A DNA stretch of 64,000 bases from Gonatopus flavifemur (lineage: Eukaryota > Arthropoda > Insecta > Hymenoptera > Dryinidae). Below, in pieces: positions 36,801-48,806 of this stretch. The position numbers were made by a program, and so were the translations under genes. The first letter of the stretch is position 1; each line of letters starts with the position of its first letter. The stretch lies in contig JAFFJZ010000003.1 of assembly GCA_018340375.1 (NCBI GenBank), positions 8,370,001 to 8,434,000 on the forward strand, in the 5' to 3' direction. The notes below the pieces were generated by a model. It did not search any database, was not told the origin of the DNA, and was given only the letters and a program-made list of their open reading frames with translations.

Positions 36801-38061
36801 ATTTCCTTCTTTCTTCTTTTTTCCGTTTTGGGATCATATTATTATTAGTACATAACGAAGAGATCTTCAATCCTGCAAGGAAATATTTGTCTTGGATTAA
36901 AATTGAATTCCACGATGAAAGGAAGAAAAAAAAAATGCCAGGAAAATTGAAGCTTAATGAGCGTTAGGAATACATTACCGCAAATCGGATGATAATATTC
37001 AATTGAGAATGAAGGAATACTGATATATATTCTCCTGAACAATACAAAGAGTCGAGAATCTTGAAGGATCGGTTTTTCGTTCAATGCAATTTATTAAAAT
37101 TGCTTTTCATTTCAAAATCGTTTCCATTATATCAAGATGGAGGAGGGAATTTTGTTTTTCATGATTCTCTAGACGAAAGACTTTGAGAAACTCTTTATCG
37201 ATTTATCTTCAGTAATAATTATTTAGGTATTCGCTTTGAATAACGACAATGTAGAAGGATTTTTAGAATTTTTCTCGCTCGTTGACTTTTCTTGCCCTGG
37301 TAGTGAAAAAAAAGGAGGAAAAAGATCAGGAAGGGAGAGAACGTACGTAAGTGGAGCACAGATTTGCAACTCCGAACGAAGGTAAACGATTCACGCTCGT
37401 TATTCATCGTTCGGCTGCGTGAGAAAATATTTGAACATACTCGGCTTATCGGCAAGGTTCCTTCCCATAGTAACATTCTTGAGGAGGTACAATAGTTGGA
37501 GAAAATGTAGATTTATGACGAATCATTTGTCGACGATTCAAGTTCCATCCAATGATTCGTTGGAATGGAATTGTAACACATTTTTCAGTATTTTCCGATT
37601 TAACGTACTTGCCATGTATTTTTGAAGTCGATGAATATAAGGGTTTTGAATTTTGTTTAACATTAATTGAACTCCAGTAATGAGTTGGAGGAATGAAAAA
37701 CCGATTTCCATGAAATTCTGATGGAGAGGAGAATGGAAAGGTATTGATAATGATTTAATAACAAATTTTGATGTCATATGCAGGGTTCATAGTGCTTATA
37801 TATTAGTTTGAATCTGTTGTATTCAAATAAATCGCGTGTAATCTACGAATTTAGTGAATTGCTAGTATGAAACTTTGGTAGACCTTATAGACCTTATCTA
37901 TGGAAGAGGTGTGAAATACTCACGTGAGACCTCGTGTCTTTTTCGCCATAAACGTTCGAGCGAAACCTGACAACCCTCCTTCTTCGTGTTCTCCGTTAGA
38001 CAACTCTTAGTTGGTCGATCAGGTGGGTGATCAAGTTGCTTCCTCGATTAATACCTGAAAA
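36801..38061. other. AT-rich non-coding DNA
   Basis: A short purine run lies at 37303-37345. No gene or transposon ends identified. Confidence 0.5.
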
Positions 38062-38250
38062 ATGAGTGAGAACTCAGTCGAATGCTTTGACCGCGATTGG
38101 GAGTCTGGCTTTGAGAACAGGGTACCTCGGCTCCACGTTCGTGAAGATGAATTATTTCTCAACAGGTCCCACGCTATTATCAAACAGAATGAAAGAGTGT
38201 TGAAACCCTCGCCCCACACATTCTATGTGGAGCATGGTTTGATAGTTTAA
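38062..38250 (+). CDS. Unassigned 62-codon frame with coding-like base use
   Basis: Starts at ATG in a favourable AAAAATG context and ends at TAA. The peptide is hydrophilic and mixed, with acidic and basic residues spread through it. The DNA is more GC-balanced than the flanks, and codons use G or C at third positions more often than the chance frames around do. No signal peptide, membrane segment or known motif. There is no neighbouring exon or splice pair I can support. It could be a small protein, a last exon, a transposon scrap, or chance. A 62-codon frame has little statistical weight on length alone. Confidence 0.2.
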   Translation: MSENSVECFDRDWESGFENRVPRLHVREDELFLNRSHAIIKQNERVLKPSPHTFYVEHGLIV

Positions 38251-39423
38251 TTCACTTCGAAACTTTCAGGGGCGCATTCCTGAAGTGAGACCAATGAATG
38301 GTTTCCTTTGATAGAACATTAAGAAATACTTAGTGTTCAAGTTACAAACGAAGTCGACCATTCAGGTAGCAAGTACGTCGGCTACTTCAATGATCGATGA
38401 GTAGACCATTTGATTGATCGATGTGTGCTCTGAAACTAAGCATTTCACAGCGTTCTACCTACCCCAGGAGAATACGTCTTGCTTTTGGCTGAGGAATCAC
38501 TGCTTGAAAGGTTTAAATTGTGTCATGTGATGTGTTGTATACGAGCTACGAGATCAAAGCAACGAATCAACCCTCAAACCGGACACCATGTACTCACGTG
38601 TTAGCTGGATATGTTTGTTTTAGTCATTTCTATGTGAATTGTGTTCTCATTCATTAGCAAATTATTTTTTGTTTGAACTTTCAGTTGCAATATATCGTAT
38701 ACACAATGACCAAGTACTTTTTTCTAACAAGATTCCTTACGATATGAACCATTGACGTGATTAAGTGAACCCCGTCAACCATGGTCAGAAAATGAAACAT
38801 ATTTATGGAACAAAAGGGGAGGAAACACCTGTCCGCGTTGTGAGACGCAATTTCCTGGTACAAGCCGATCTATGTCTACCATCGGATTACGACTCTTATG
38901 ACACATATAGTACTTGGACGTATTACGTTTCCAGATAACGAATGGGACCCTCACGCAGGATATATTGAGCTTGAAAAAAAAAAGAGAAGACATATCGATG
39001 TTACAGCTTTCAATCTCATCTCGAATACATGTAACACGAATCACACCCGGATTCTCGTTATAATTCGAAATGGCGTCCGAATAACTCGATCGCAAACAGT
39101 TTTATAAAGTATACAACTTGAAATATACATTGTTTTTCAATTCATCAAAGTTTGTTGACTCCGAAGGGAAAAAGATAAAGATATATTTCACGAGTAAAAT
39201 ATTGACGTCGTAAAAACGTACATCGACGCGATAAATTTCAACCCAATCTCACATGAACGTTATCAGTGACTATAACCATCCAATGACATTTTTATCGATT
39301 TTAATAATTCGATTCGATTCTACAGATTACAGTTTTACTTGGAAAATATACTACGTAAAATTTGTGCGAAAAATATGAATGTCGCGTCACCGTGAAGCTT
39401 GATATCCTTCATGTACAATTTCA
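38251..39423. other. AT-rich non-coding DNA
   Basis: Short frames on both strands (for example 38775-39095 minus, 106 codons) without recognisable products. Confidence 0.5.
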
Positions 39424-39446
39424 GAAGAGAGAGAGAGAGAGAAAAA
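39424..39446. repeat. (GA)n microsatellite
   Basis: Ten or so GA units followed by an A-rich tail with CAA units. Directly readable. Confidence 0.85.
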
Positions 39447-42152
39447 ACAACAACAAAAATATCGTAATAACTCTTGCAACGAAATATATGTTTGTTGAAA
39501 ATGAACAGATTATGTACGAAACGAATGGACGAGATGGGATATTTTTCCCCGCTTGCCCTGTCACTTCCCAATTTATATTTGCGGTATTCCGAAAAATTAT
39601 TCCTGCAAAGAAACGTGAAATATCGAATTCAGGAAAACATTTACGCGTATCGCAACTACTCGTACTAATACAATCGATGAGTTATTGAAATATTTCGATA
39701 ACACGGTGCACAGATTGGTTCGAGAGGAGAGGTCGATTTCAAATGGATGCCATTGAGGAAACGATGGACCTGCGGAGAACGAATGACAACTAAAAGAAAA
39801 TAATTATTCCCTCGCAATTTTACGAATGAAAAAACAGTGATACCGAGTATAATTTTCTTTTTTAACCACGTTGGACTGGTTCCGATGCAGTAGAATTTAA
39901 AGTATGGAAAATTGAGAGGAGAAATCTGAAGGAATTCAAGTTTCAACTGTGTGCTCCGGAGTGAGAGTGAAATTAATTCCAGGGAAATTCGTTCGTGTCA
40001 TGACTGTATCGAGATTGTACGCGCATGAAAGTCAGCGATACGACTGTATCAAATTTGCGCTAAGCTGGAATGTTTATCTCGTAAGGTATTTTATTTTCCT
40101 CTCATTCCAAAATTCCCTTCCAAGGGAATCAGCGGGTGCATATTTGATGAAGATGTAACGAAAATATTTCTATCAGAGTCTTGTATTTCGTTTTTGAATG
40201 AAAGTATACTAGAAAATTTATTCATATTCCTTAAGATAACGTCGAACAGTAAATAACATGTCAGATACACGTCAAGGGATATGACCGGTAACATATAGTC
40301 TATGTGTCTTCATGATGCGAAGAAGAATAGCATCTCAACGGTTATTGATCTACGTCAATGGATCAAATATTTGGTGTTTCCACGAATTTCACTTCAGATT
40401 CTTGTCTCATTTGCAATTCAACTCGAATCCCTCGTTCTTTTTCGTACCAACTGAATCAAATAATAATATACGGAGGTATGATCACTTTTTGTATTCATTT
40501 TTGTTTTAAATAATTGTAGTCTATTAAATTTATTCAATGAATGCTAATAATTTGTTCGTTCCATCAATATATTTCAACCCCAGTGACGGGATACAAATCT
40601 ACGAAGCATTCGATGTCATTCTTTTTGATGTCCATGATTGACTGCTGTCTCTCCACGCAACCTACATATCAGATTGTTAAAAAAACCTACCCTGGTTGTC
40701 AACAATCTATATTTTAGAAAGTTGACGTGTTATTTTTCCCTATCTGTGTTTAATATGAAAAAGTATTTCATTTCTATCGATCACAGTACAGTTGTACGCG
40801 CTTTATGGCTTCTGAATTTTATGTGTTGAATGGCTTCTCATATCGCTAGAAATGATTCTTACTCTGATCAAAAGATAGTCCACACCATGCATAGCAAGGT
40901 GTGTGACGAAACTGACGAACTAAGGCAATCGTTGCGTGCGAATGTGCACGATCGCTACACTTACGTAAGAGTTTCGAACATATACCGCTAGGGTGACTGT
41001 CGCGCATTGTGCTAAGAATATTTTCTTCCGGCTATAAGAGGAAGTCTGATGTACCGAAAATGTTTTAACCGAACGTCGAAAAGACGAATGAACATTGCAT
41101 CGAATTCCTGTTGGCGAATAAATAAACACTGAGGAAACTTTTTAGTTAATATATACCAAATACAAGTTGTCTGAGCTGAAATATTGTTTTTTTCAACAAA
41201 AATTTTTAGTTATTGTTTGTATACAATTTCAATATAATTGCACAAAAATTATATACAAATTTGAAAATTTGTTCACATAGTGGTTTTGCAAAACGGTGTC
41301 TTGTGATCCAAGTTGGAACTTTTTATTATTATTTTCTAATGAATCCCATTTTATCCACTTTCAATCTCAGTTAGGAGATGAAATAACCTGTGCTTCGAGT
41401 TCCTTATTTTAATGACTCTGGAACCGGCGTGTGGAAGGCACTTTTAGGGCCATTATTTCAGCGATGATCGAATATCACCACCGAAAATTGTCAACAAAAT
41501 GTGAGTACAAACTTCGAGCAATCCAGAAAAAAACTCAAGATTAAAATTATGCAGTCAATGAATGAATTTAAATTCTAAAAACTTTGTATCGCATATCTTT
41601 CAACTCACGTACAATTAGCTCATTTCCTTGTAACACATTTATGAATGCTCCTGGCTTGCTATGAGATGGGAACTCAATGAAAATGAAATCGTTTCAGCTG
41701 GCTGTACAATAGAAGAAAATGAGGGCTGCATGCAAAATACATAGAAGATAGTTAATTGTATCGAATTTCTCATTGAGCACGGAAATTGAATCATACATGC
41801 ATGAACGTCTATGTGAATTTTTTTCCTTCACCTATAAGTGTCGAATTCTTTGAGTTTTAATTAAAGAATTCGATGAAGGAATCGACTATGTTCTTTCGAA
41901 GTTGTAGAAGAATGGTGAGTGTTCATTTTCTTTCTCTTGGTTTTGGTTTGATTAATTTGTAATCAAAATTGTAATCAATTATAACGAAGTATTTGACAAA
42001 ATTTTCAGATCAATCCATCAATTTTCAATTAAGATGAAATTATTCCTCCTCTCTGATGTAAATTTCTCTTCTTCGGAATCATCAACTTCTTAGTCGTTGA
42101 ATTATTCATCAAAAACTTGGTGACTTCCAACTCTTCATTGATTACGCAAAAT
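39447..42152. other. AT-rich non-coding DNA
   Basis: A CpG-denser stretch at about 40860-41130 (GTGCGAATGTGCACGATCGC and similar) has no coherent frame. The rest is AT-rich with no recognised element. Confidence 0.45.
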
Positions 42153-42187
42153 GCTTTGAATATCAATCGGAAATTGATATTCAAAGC
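42153..42187. repeat. Perfect 15-bp inverted repeat
   Basis: GCTTTGAATATCAAT (42153-42167) pairs without mismatch with ATTGATATTCAAAGC (42173-42187) across a 5-nt loop. It could be a binding palindrome, a tiny foldback remnant or a chance stem. Confidence 0.6.
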
Positions 42188-43106
42188 TTCTGGTTTTAAC
42201 AATGAAAAAGGAATGGAATTTTCAAGTTCCAGGGGGAGGGGAAACCTGTTTGAATTGCTGAGAAATTGATAGTTCTAGGCTTTGGGCATGAACAAGTTGT
42301 ATACAACTTGAGTACGATAAAGGAATTCTCTGTTAGAACTTTTTATTGGAATCAAATCTCAGATAAGTGTTGGCATTTTGCAGTTCCGCGAGCCTGGAAC
42401 CAGTGTTGATTCTTTGTTTGGGATATCATTTTTCAAGAATAATCGATCAAACGACGGTTTTTCTTTAGAAGAATAAACGAGTGGATCAGCATGTTCGAAA
42501 ATTAAACCACAACGAGACCAAATTCCCTCAGATTGTAAATTAGATTAACTGGAGAAGTATATAGGATTATTCTAAAATTTTGAAGCGAAACTTCTGTACA
42601 GTATTCATCAAAATTATATGCAAATTTTAGATTTTTCAAAATTCATGAACTCAATGCATTAAGTGATCCATTTCACTGTGAATAAATGAACGTTTCCCGC
42701 ACAAAGATGGATGCATACCATTTTTGCAGGCATCCATATATTTTAATTTTTCACCACTTGGAATTTTGTTTTTGCCGATCAACACGTTATTTCACAGGTC
42801 CGTCCATGTGAATAATTGTACATCATATCACATGAAAGTTCCCAACGAAGAATTGAAAAATTTCTCTCTCGAAAGAAGAAAGGAAAAAGCAAACCATTTC
42901 CTTGATACAACGTATCATGTGAATCCTCGAATAGTTTGAGGATATGAACGTACGTGAGGTAGGTACCTACGTACATACAAAATACGATGATTAAAGATTT
43001 ATGGAAACCTTTTATTATAATGAGATGTTATGAATAGTACACTTGATAGCAAGTGATTCCGCCATTCACAGCGAGACGCCTCGAGTGAAAAGTGGAAATG
43101 AATTAA
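42188..43106. other. AT-rich non-coding DNA
   Basis: No gene or repeat identified. Confidence 0.5.
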
Positions 43107-43115
43107 AATCAAACA

Positions 43116-43733
43116 ATGAGAGATTTTTATGGACTTCATGAGCATCCGAATACATTTCTGGTCAATAGGAATACCAGAAGAGAGCTTGATCCTGAAAGAT
43201 ACATATATTGTCTTTACATCTTTTCTCTTCTGGCGAGGATGCATGAATCAACAAATGAAATAGGAAAAATTTTTCCATTTCTTTCCACAAAATGTATTAT
43301 TTATTGGTTTCTTGCGTACAAGTGCATGTCTTGGATATTTCTTATTCAAGAGTATATCTTATTGGATAATGTAAAAATCGTTTCTATCGACTATTTATAT
43401 TTACTTTCCTTGCAGTGTCTGCAAGAATCTCTCTGTATTGATCACGCAATAATAATAATAAATCCTGAGAAAGGAATTATAACTCGTACAATTGAATCAT
43501 CGATGAATCGAGAGATGTCAAAATCAAGTTTTGAAATCAAATTAACTAATCGAATTATGTCGGAAGCAGAAAAATACCCTGCCTCGAATTCTATCCAGAG
43601 AGGAGTACTACTGTGTTCTTACGAATTACAAGTTCGAACTCGAGTTACGATTTCAAAGAAAATCCATTGCACCTTCATATTCGTTGCATCGCTTCACGGT
43701 TTCCTTATGTCTGGGAATTTTCAATCATCCTGA
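43116..43733 (+). CDS. Unassigned 205-codon open frame, longest in the window
   Basis: Starts at ATG with A at -3 and ends at TGA. An in-frame stop lies just upstream at 43104-43106, so the frame has little room before this ATG. I do not recognise the product. Residues about 60-105 are strongly hydrophobic and could span a membrane once or twice. Residues 125-185 are mixed and charged. A short ATA/AAT run at about 43449 encodes consecutive Ile residues. No domain, catalytic motif or signal peptide is evident, and no AATAAA follows closely. For this base composition a run this long is uncommon by a rough estimate, yet codon use looks like the surrounding AT-rich DNA. Possible orphan or transposon-derived gene, otherwise chance. 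Confidence 0.2.
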   Translation: MRDFYGLHEHPNTFLVNRNTRRELDPERYIYCLYIFSLLARMHESTNEIGKIFPFLSTKCIIYWFLAYKCMSWIFLIQEYILLDNVKIVSIDYLYLLSLQCLQESLCIDHAIIIINPEKGIITRTIESSMNREMSKSSFEIKLTNRIMSEAEKYPASNSIQRGVLLCSYELQVRTRVTISKKIHCTFIFVASLHGFLMSGNFQSS

Positions 43734-44624
43734 AATTCATATCACTCCTTCTGATAATACACGGAAACAATTTGGAACTTTCATGAAAGATGAGGCGATA
43801 GTTTCTGTAGGATATATGTTCGGGTCTATGTTTTAGAAATCCAATAGGGAAACATAAGTGGATTGGTACATCAAGATGGGAAACAAAATATATTTACGCG
43901 CATGTAGGATGAGTACTCGAATTGGATGAATACATCACATGAATCTATCACGAGGTAGGTATCCATTTTGGATTAGTGGATCAATATTTCATCGAGTTAT
44001 ATTTTCGATTCGACGGTTATTCGATTTATGTAACGTGATGCAACGAAGTCAATACACATTGATCTATGAGAAAACCAGCTTCCTCTTCGAGGATAGGAAC
44101 GTAAAGCATGAATTCCGAAGTTTCAACTTAATGAAGATTGTGAAGGTTGAAAATTTCGATGAGTTCGAACTATTTTTAGTGTCTTTTATTCCTTTATTTA
44201 TTGTAAAGAGATACAAGTTCCATGCGCTCTTCTTGTTTACTGTCTGGTGACATTAGTTATATTCTGATTCAAAAGTAATAAACAGTTACGTTTAAAAGAC
44301 GTCAAAAATGATCAATAATCACGTTGATTTGACGTGAAAATGTTGCGACAGATTGAGTGTTTTTCAATCATGAAATAACGTTTCAAAGAAGGTTGAAAAA
44401 TCGTTCAAAAGACGTCAAATCGTGACATATTCTAATGGTGGTTTTAAAAATTTAATTGAATCAGATTAAATAGACTAATTTTTAAATGATTCTACATCAA
44501 ACGAAAGAAAACCTTTTTCTCATCAAATATTGATGTAAATGTTTCTGAACTCATTTATTGTTTATATTGTGATTCCCTCCGGAGCTTCAATCGGGATTTG
44601 ACCAATCCTATTCACACGCCAGTA
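43734..44624. other. AT-rich non-coding DNA
   Basis: A 103-codon frame at 43939-44250 encodes a hydrophobic C-terminus with no known motif. AAAAGACGTCAAA occurs twice near 44295 and 44408. Nothing further. Confidence 0.4.
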
Positions 44625-45440
44625 TCAATTGAGCACTAAAAATTGAATTTGAATCTCTTTTTGTAACTCTAGTTCATTACAATTTAACAAAATTTCATAG
44701 GTCAAGTCGATTGATTTGATTGATTCGATGTTAACAATCTCTGGTGCCTTCTCTGGTGCCAGAGATCTTAGATTCTCCAGTTTCGTTGATTTATAAGTGC
44801 CTTCATATTTTTTACCACGTTCGGGGTAGTTGAAGTTAGCGATGTCTTCAATAACTATAGTTGCAAAACTGTTTCAGCTTTTTTTGAACTCGCCTACGTT
44901 GCAGAAGCGAGTTATTCTAAGTTACTAGCAGTTACCGAATGTTTTACCTTATTTTGTTCCTCTATAATGCCACAATCCCCAAATCTCTTCTGCAGGAATT
45001 TCAAACTGGATGACTTTGAACAGTAAAAACTGCTGACTCCAACTGTTCTTATTAATAAATTGGAAACTAGTTTTGTCTCTATGACTTTTGTTTCAATGAA
45101 ACTGTACAGTTTTTTATGAATTTTATTAATATTTCCTGCACAGACGAAACTAGACAGATGTCATGACCATATCGAGACTGGATATTGTTGAGCTGAATGG
45201 AAGCTACATAGAAGTGTTTGTGGATCACAATAATGAGGTTGTGACAGTCATAGAGTTTTTGTGTGTGAGAAATACAATTCTTATCAGCAGGAGCCATGGC
45301 GCAGGGGTGGCAGGCCGTGAAAGGGCGGCAATCGGGTCGAAGAACATTTTTTTAAATTTTAATAGTTTAAAAATCATTTTCAGGAGAATAATGAATTCTA
45401 AGCATTCTTTGGTAACGAATATTTTCGTGCAAAATTAATT
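44625..45440 (-). other. Segment with protein-like broken frames
   Basis: On the minus strand 44625-44873 is open for 82 codons without an ATG and gives a charged, globular-looking peptide with in-frame stops at both ends. A minus frame at 45079-45297 and a plus frame at 45163-45438 overlap. A GC-rich patch at 45290-45350 lies inside. This could be a decayed retrotransposon or gene, but no reverse transcriptase, integrase or Gag motif is readable. Each frame alone is within chance length. Confidence 0.15.
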
Positions 45441-46652
45441 TTTGCTGCCATATAAGGAGCGGTAAAAGCTAAAGTCCGCTTTCGCTTATCAGAACTTGAG
45501 CAAGATCGAGATTGAATTGACCAGGTCTGGAGGGGTGAATTTCTAGTTTGGATGAGATCTTGATTCAAACAATGTTTTGCTCACAAAATTTCGATGCGGA
45601 TGAAGCGTTGAAAACCCCGCTAAGACTCGTATCAGATCAAATTTCGGTCAAATTTAAGGGCAGAATTTCTAGCAATGATTCAAAAAACACCGCAGGTTGA
45701 ATCCAGGGTAAATTTCATTGAATAATCCAACAAGTATTCATAATTCATCAATTAATGAAAGTATTCCTCGGAAACTATGATCAATCATTTTCAACTGTAA
45801 TGAAAGTTTTTATTTTCATCCTGTCAATATGTAACGCCCCACTGACATTAATATTACATTGTCTCACCTATGTACGCGTCAAAGATAAGTAGAGGGTTGA
45901 ACATTTCAAGCACCCTCATCTAGCAAACATTCAGAGGGAATTAAGGAAGCGTGTTAATTAGGATCTCTCAATGAATATATTCACATAACTTTATTCACAT
46001 ATGTTTGAAGTATACTATTAATTTTGACCCTGAGGTTGTGCTTTGGTATCATTAGTCGTCAGTTACTTCAAATTTAATGATTTATTCATTATTTTCTTAG
46101 AAATTTCAGTAGAATTTCGCGAAGTGTTGAAATCTACTCTAAATTCACATCCCGAATAATTATCCCTATCAAATCCTCAACAAATTTTTTTGTCACGCAT
46201 TTTTCATGTAACCTCTATCAGGTATTATTATTTTCAGATTTTTGTTACAAATTTTGTTCTCAGGATATGATTGAAATTGATCCTGTAGGAATGAAAAAGA
46301 AATCATAAAAAGTCGATTAGATAAAAGGGAGCAAATATCATTCAAATGAAAGCACTTTTCTACGTTTACATATGGAAAATTCATCTGTTATTCGTTCATC
46401 AATTTGTGACAGCGAAAAAATTTTGTATAAGAAGTTACATTTATATCTCTTACATTCCTCTACGCTACATGCGAACATTTTTCATTCAGATTTACACACC
46501 TATTCAGGGGAGATACGTCTCACTATTTGAATATTTCACGAATCCTCCAACGTGATGAAAATTGTAGAATATTGAAACAGATTTTACGAATGCGTTGGAT
46601 ATTTTGAACGTCTTCGGATGATCTGAAGAAAGAACATATTACATATCTTCCG
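45441..46652. other. AT-rich non-coding DNA
   Basis: No gene or clear repeat. Confidence 0.45.
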
Positions 46653-46700
46653 AGCTCTGCAATACTCCGCAGCACTCTGCAGCGAAGCTCTGCGATCCTT
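46653..46700. repeat. Degenerate CTCTGCAGC tandem repeat
   Basis: About four imperfect 10-13-bp units (CTCTGCAAT, CTCCGCAGCA, CTCTGCAGCG, CTCTGCGATC). Read directly; the function is unknown. Confidence 0.55.
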
Positions 46701-48010
46701 TTCAATACTTTGCAGCTGGTGTATCAAATTTTCATTCCGAATTCAATGATGACTCACTCGCATAGAATAAAATTTCGAATAGAACAATACGTCATGTTTT
46801 TTGATACAAGTGAAATTTAGATATTCAAATTTGTGCAAACCGTTTCTGTTGATCAATATTTTGATGGGGAAGAAAAAGATGGGAACGCACGTTGGATTAC
46901 AGATTGGAATAGTTAATTAAGTTTCTGAGGTTCACATGGGAGAAGTAGTCGCTCGGCGAATCATTGGAAATGAGCAGGATGAGTTTCCACTCCACTGATG
47001 TGGGAATATATTTATGTTCGGATGTGAAGAGAGTTGTCTTGGCTAGTCGTAATTACGAATGCTTTTGTAATTAAAGTGATTCGAGTGTAAGAATGGATTC
47101 TGTTGGTTAGAGTTTGAGTATAGTTAGCACTTCTAAAACGATAAGACCGCCTTTATTCCCCTAATATCGATTGAAGTGACCCTAATTACTATTTCAAAAC
47201 CATTTAATCCTAAGTCTCGAGACTCCACTTCTACGACCGCTACCTCTACAACTCTGTAATCCCTAATCAGTATTGTACCAATATTCAAGAGGTATCGTCA
47301 AATGGGAGACAAACAATATTTTATTCCAAGCTCAATTCCTCGTAGAAGGAAGGGAACCATGCATAAAGGAACTGTTATGAACAGCTGAAAATCTTCTTGT
47401 CTCTTACCACAAATGAAATAATCTAATGGGATCGAAATTGAATGCAATTCCAGTAACAAAGAATCTCATTTATTTTTAATCCAAAATTTCGTTTGAATCA
47501 ACAAAAAATGTTGGCAGAAATATTCAGATGAAAATCATGTGAGTAAAAATTCGTGAACACCAGATCTTGGGGTATGTTTTTAGAGATGTTTTTGTGTATT
47601 CAGCGCATAAAATACTCTGACGTGGAACGCAATTTTGTCGTGAAGTATGGAAGCAAAGAAGAAAAAGTAAGCGGAATAACGTTGCATGTGCATGTTGGTA
47701 GCATTTTAATGTATGTACACATTAATTAGGTGAAATAATTGAAACTCGTACATTTTTGCATTGTTTCATTGGTAGTTTTCAATACCCGATAATGAAATCT
47801 ACAACCAGGGTTAGGGTTTGAATATAAGTTTTAGACTGTTACTGATTTCTTGAACTTTTAAAAATGATTTCTCGTTATTTTATTCTCCAATACCTACAAA
47901 AGATCGTAGTTGATACTTCGAACTCTCATATCAACTGAAATTGTAGACTGAGAAAGTATCAGTAAAAATTCAAATTCAAATCAAGATAAATAAGAATAAA
48001 AATGTTGTTT
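46701..48010. other. AT-rich non-coding DNA
   Basis: A C-richer patch near 47150-47280 has CTAAT and CTAC words but no structure I can define. Confidence 0.45.
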
Positions 48011-48040
48011 GAATGCAAATTATTGCGATCATTTGCATTC
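48011..48040. repeat. Perfect 10-bp inverted repeat
   Basis: GAATGCAAAT and ATTTGCATTC flank a 10-nt spacer. Each arm contains ATGCAAAT, the octamer recognised by POU-domain factors in animals, so the pair presents two octamers in opposite orientation. Regulatory use is inference. Confidence 0.5.
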
Positions 48041-48714
48041 TTGATACAAAAATTCAAAACACAATTCATTATTCAATTGGAAGCAATTTCACTCACAATT
48101 TCAGAAATTGAAATAAAGTTGATTGAAATGAAGATCACGCTTAAGTGAAATACAAATGTGATCATGAATTTGTATATACAGAGTTTCGTTCTAAAACTGA
48201 TCTACAGCACTGGGTTAAATAATAATTGGTTGTAAGGAGCGACTAGTTGGATATCTAAGACTCGTTCAATTAATTAGATGTCACGTTCATTCATTGGATG
48301 CAATACATAATCATATTTTTTCAAACTGGAGAGGATGGAGATTTTCATATATGGTTATATGTTTATGATGGTATCTGCGTTCATGTTTGATTACCGATTA
48401 TTTTGTTCCGAACCATTTACTGTTTTAGTCAAATTCCGAATGTGTACTAACGTACTCGATATCTTGGTTTTTCTGTTATCTAAGTGGGGATTACCACATA
48501 AATGATCCAATACCAACCAGATTGTGTTTGCTAAACTCTGGCTAAAATAACGGTTCGTACAGTGCGTTCTCCGAATAATGCCGAATGGTATCTTCCTCGC
48601 TCTATCTAGAGGAGGTATTTGGGTGCACTGTATTTAGGATTATCACTGTATTTTAGCTGGTAAATGAACAACTGTTCGATGAATTTCAGCAAGTGTTGGT
48701 TTTGCTAAGTAGAC
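48041..48714. other. AT-rich non-coding DNA
   Basis: Between about 48500 and 48610 words such as CAACCAGATT and ACAGTGCG hint at a decayed relative of the GCCAGTACTG repeat. Confidence 0.35.
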
Positions 48715-48806
48715 AACCTTGGACCAGTGTTACATCGATCAAAACTGTGCGTAGAATACTCAGTTAGTAGGAAAGCGAAATTATGCCAGCACTGAACCAG
48801 AGGTGG
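48715..48806. mobile_element. Diverged GCCAGTACTG-family copy
   Basis: AACCTTGGACCAGTGTTAC at the left is matched inversely by ATGCCAGCACTGAACCAGAGG at the right. Both ends resemble AGTCTTGGCCAGTACTTG of the 24-kb element and AGTCTTGGCCCAGTATT at 57.26 kb. Only about 90 bp, so it is an internally deleted or partial copy. Confidence 0.4.

Noticed and set aside
43939..44250. 103-codon frame with a hydrophobic C-terminus resembling a membrane protein
   Set aside because: The AT-rich composition favours Phe, Leu and Ile. No receptor motif is present and the frame differs from the neighbouring 205-codon ORF.
44625..44873. Minus-strand 82-codon frame with a globular-looking peptide
   Set aside because: No ATG, stops at both ends, and a frame of this length is expected many times by chance in DNA of this composition. 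No family match.
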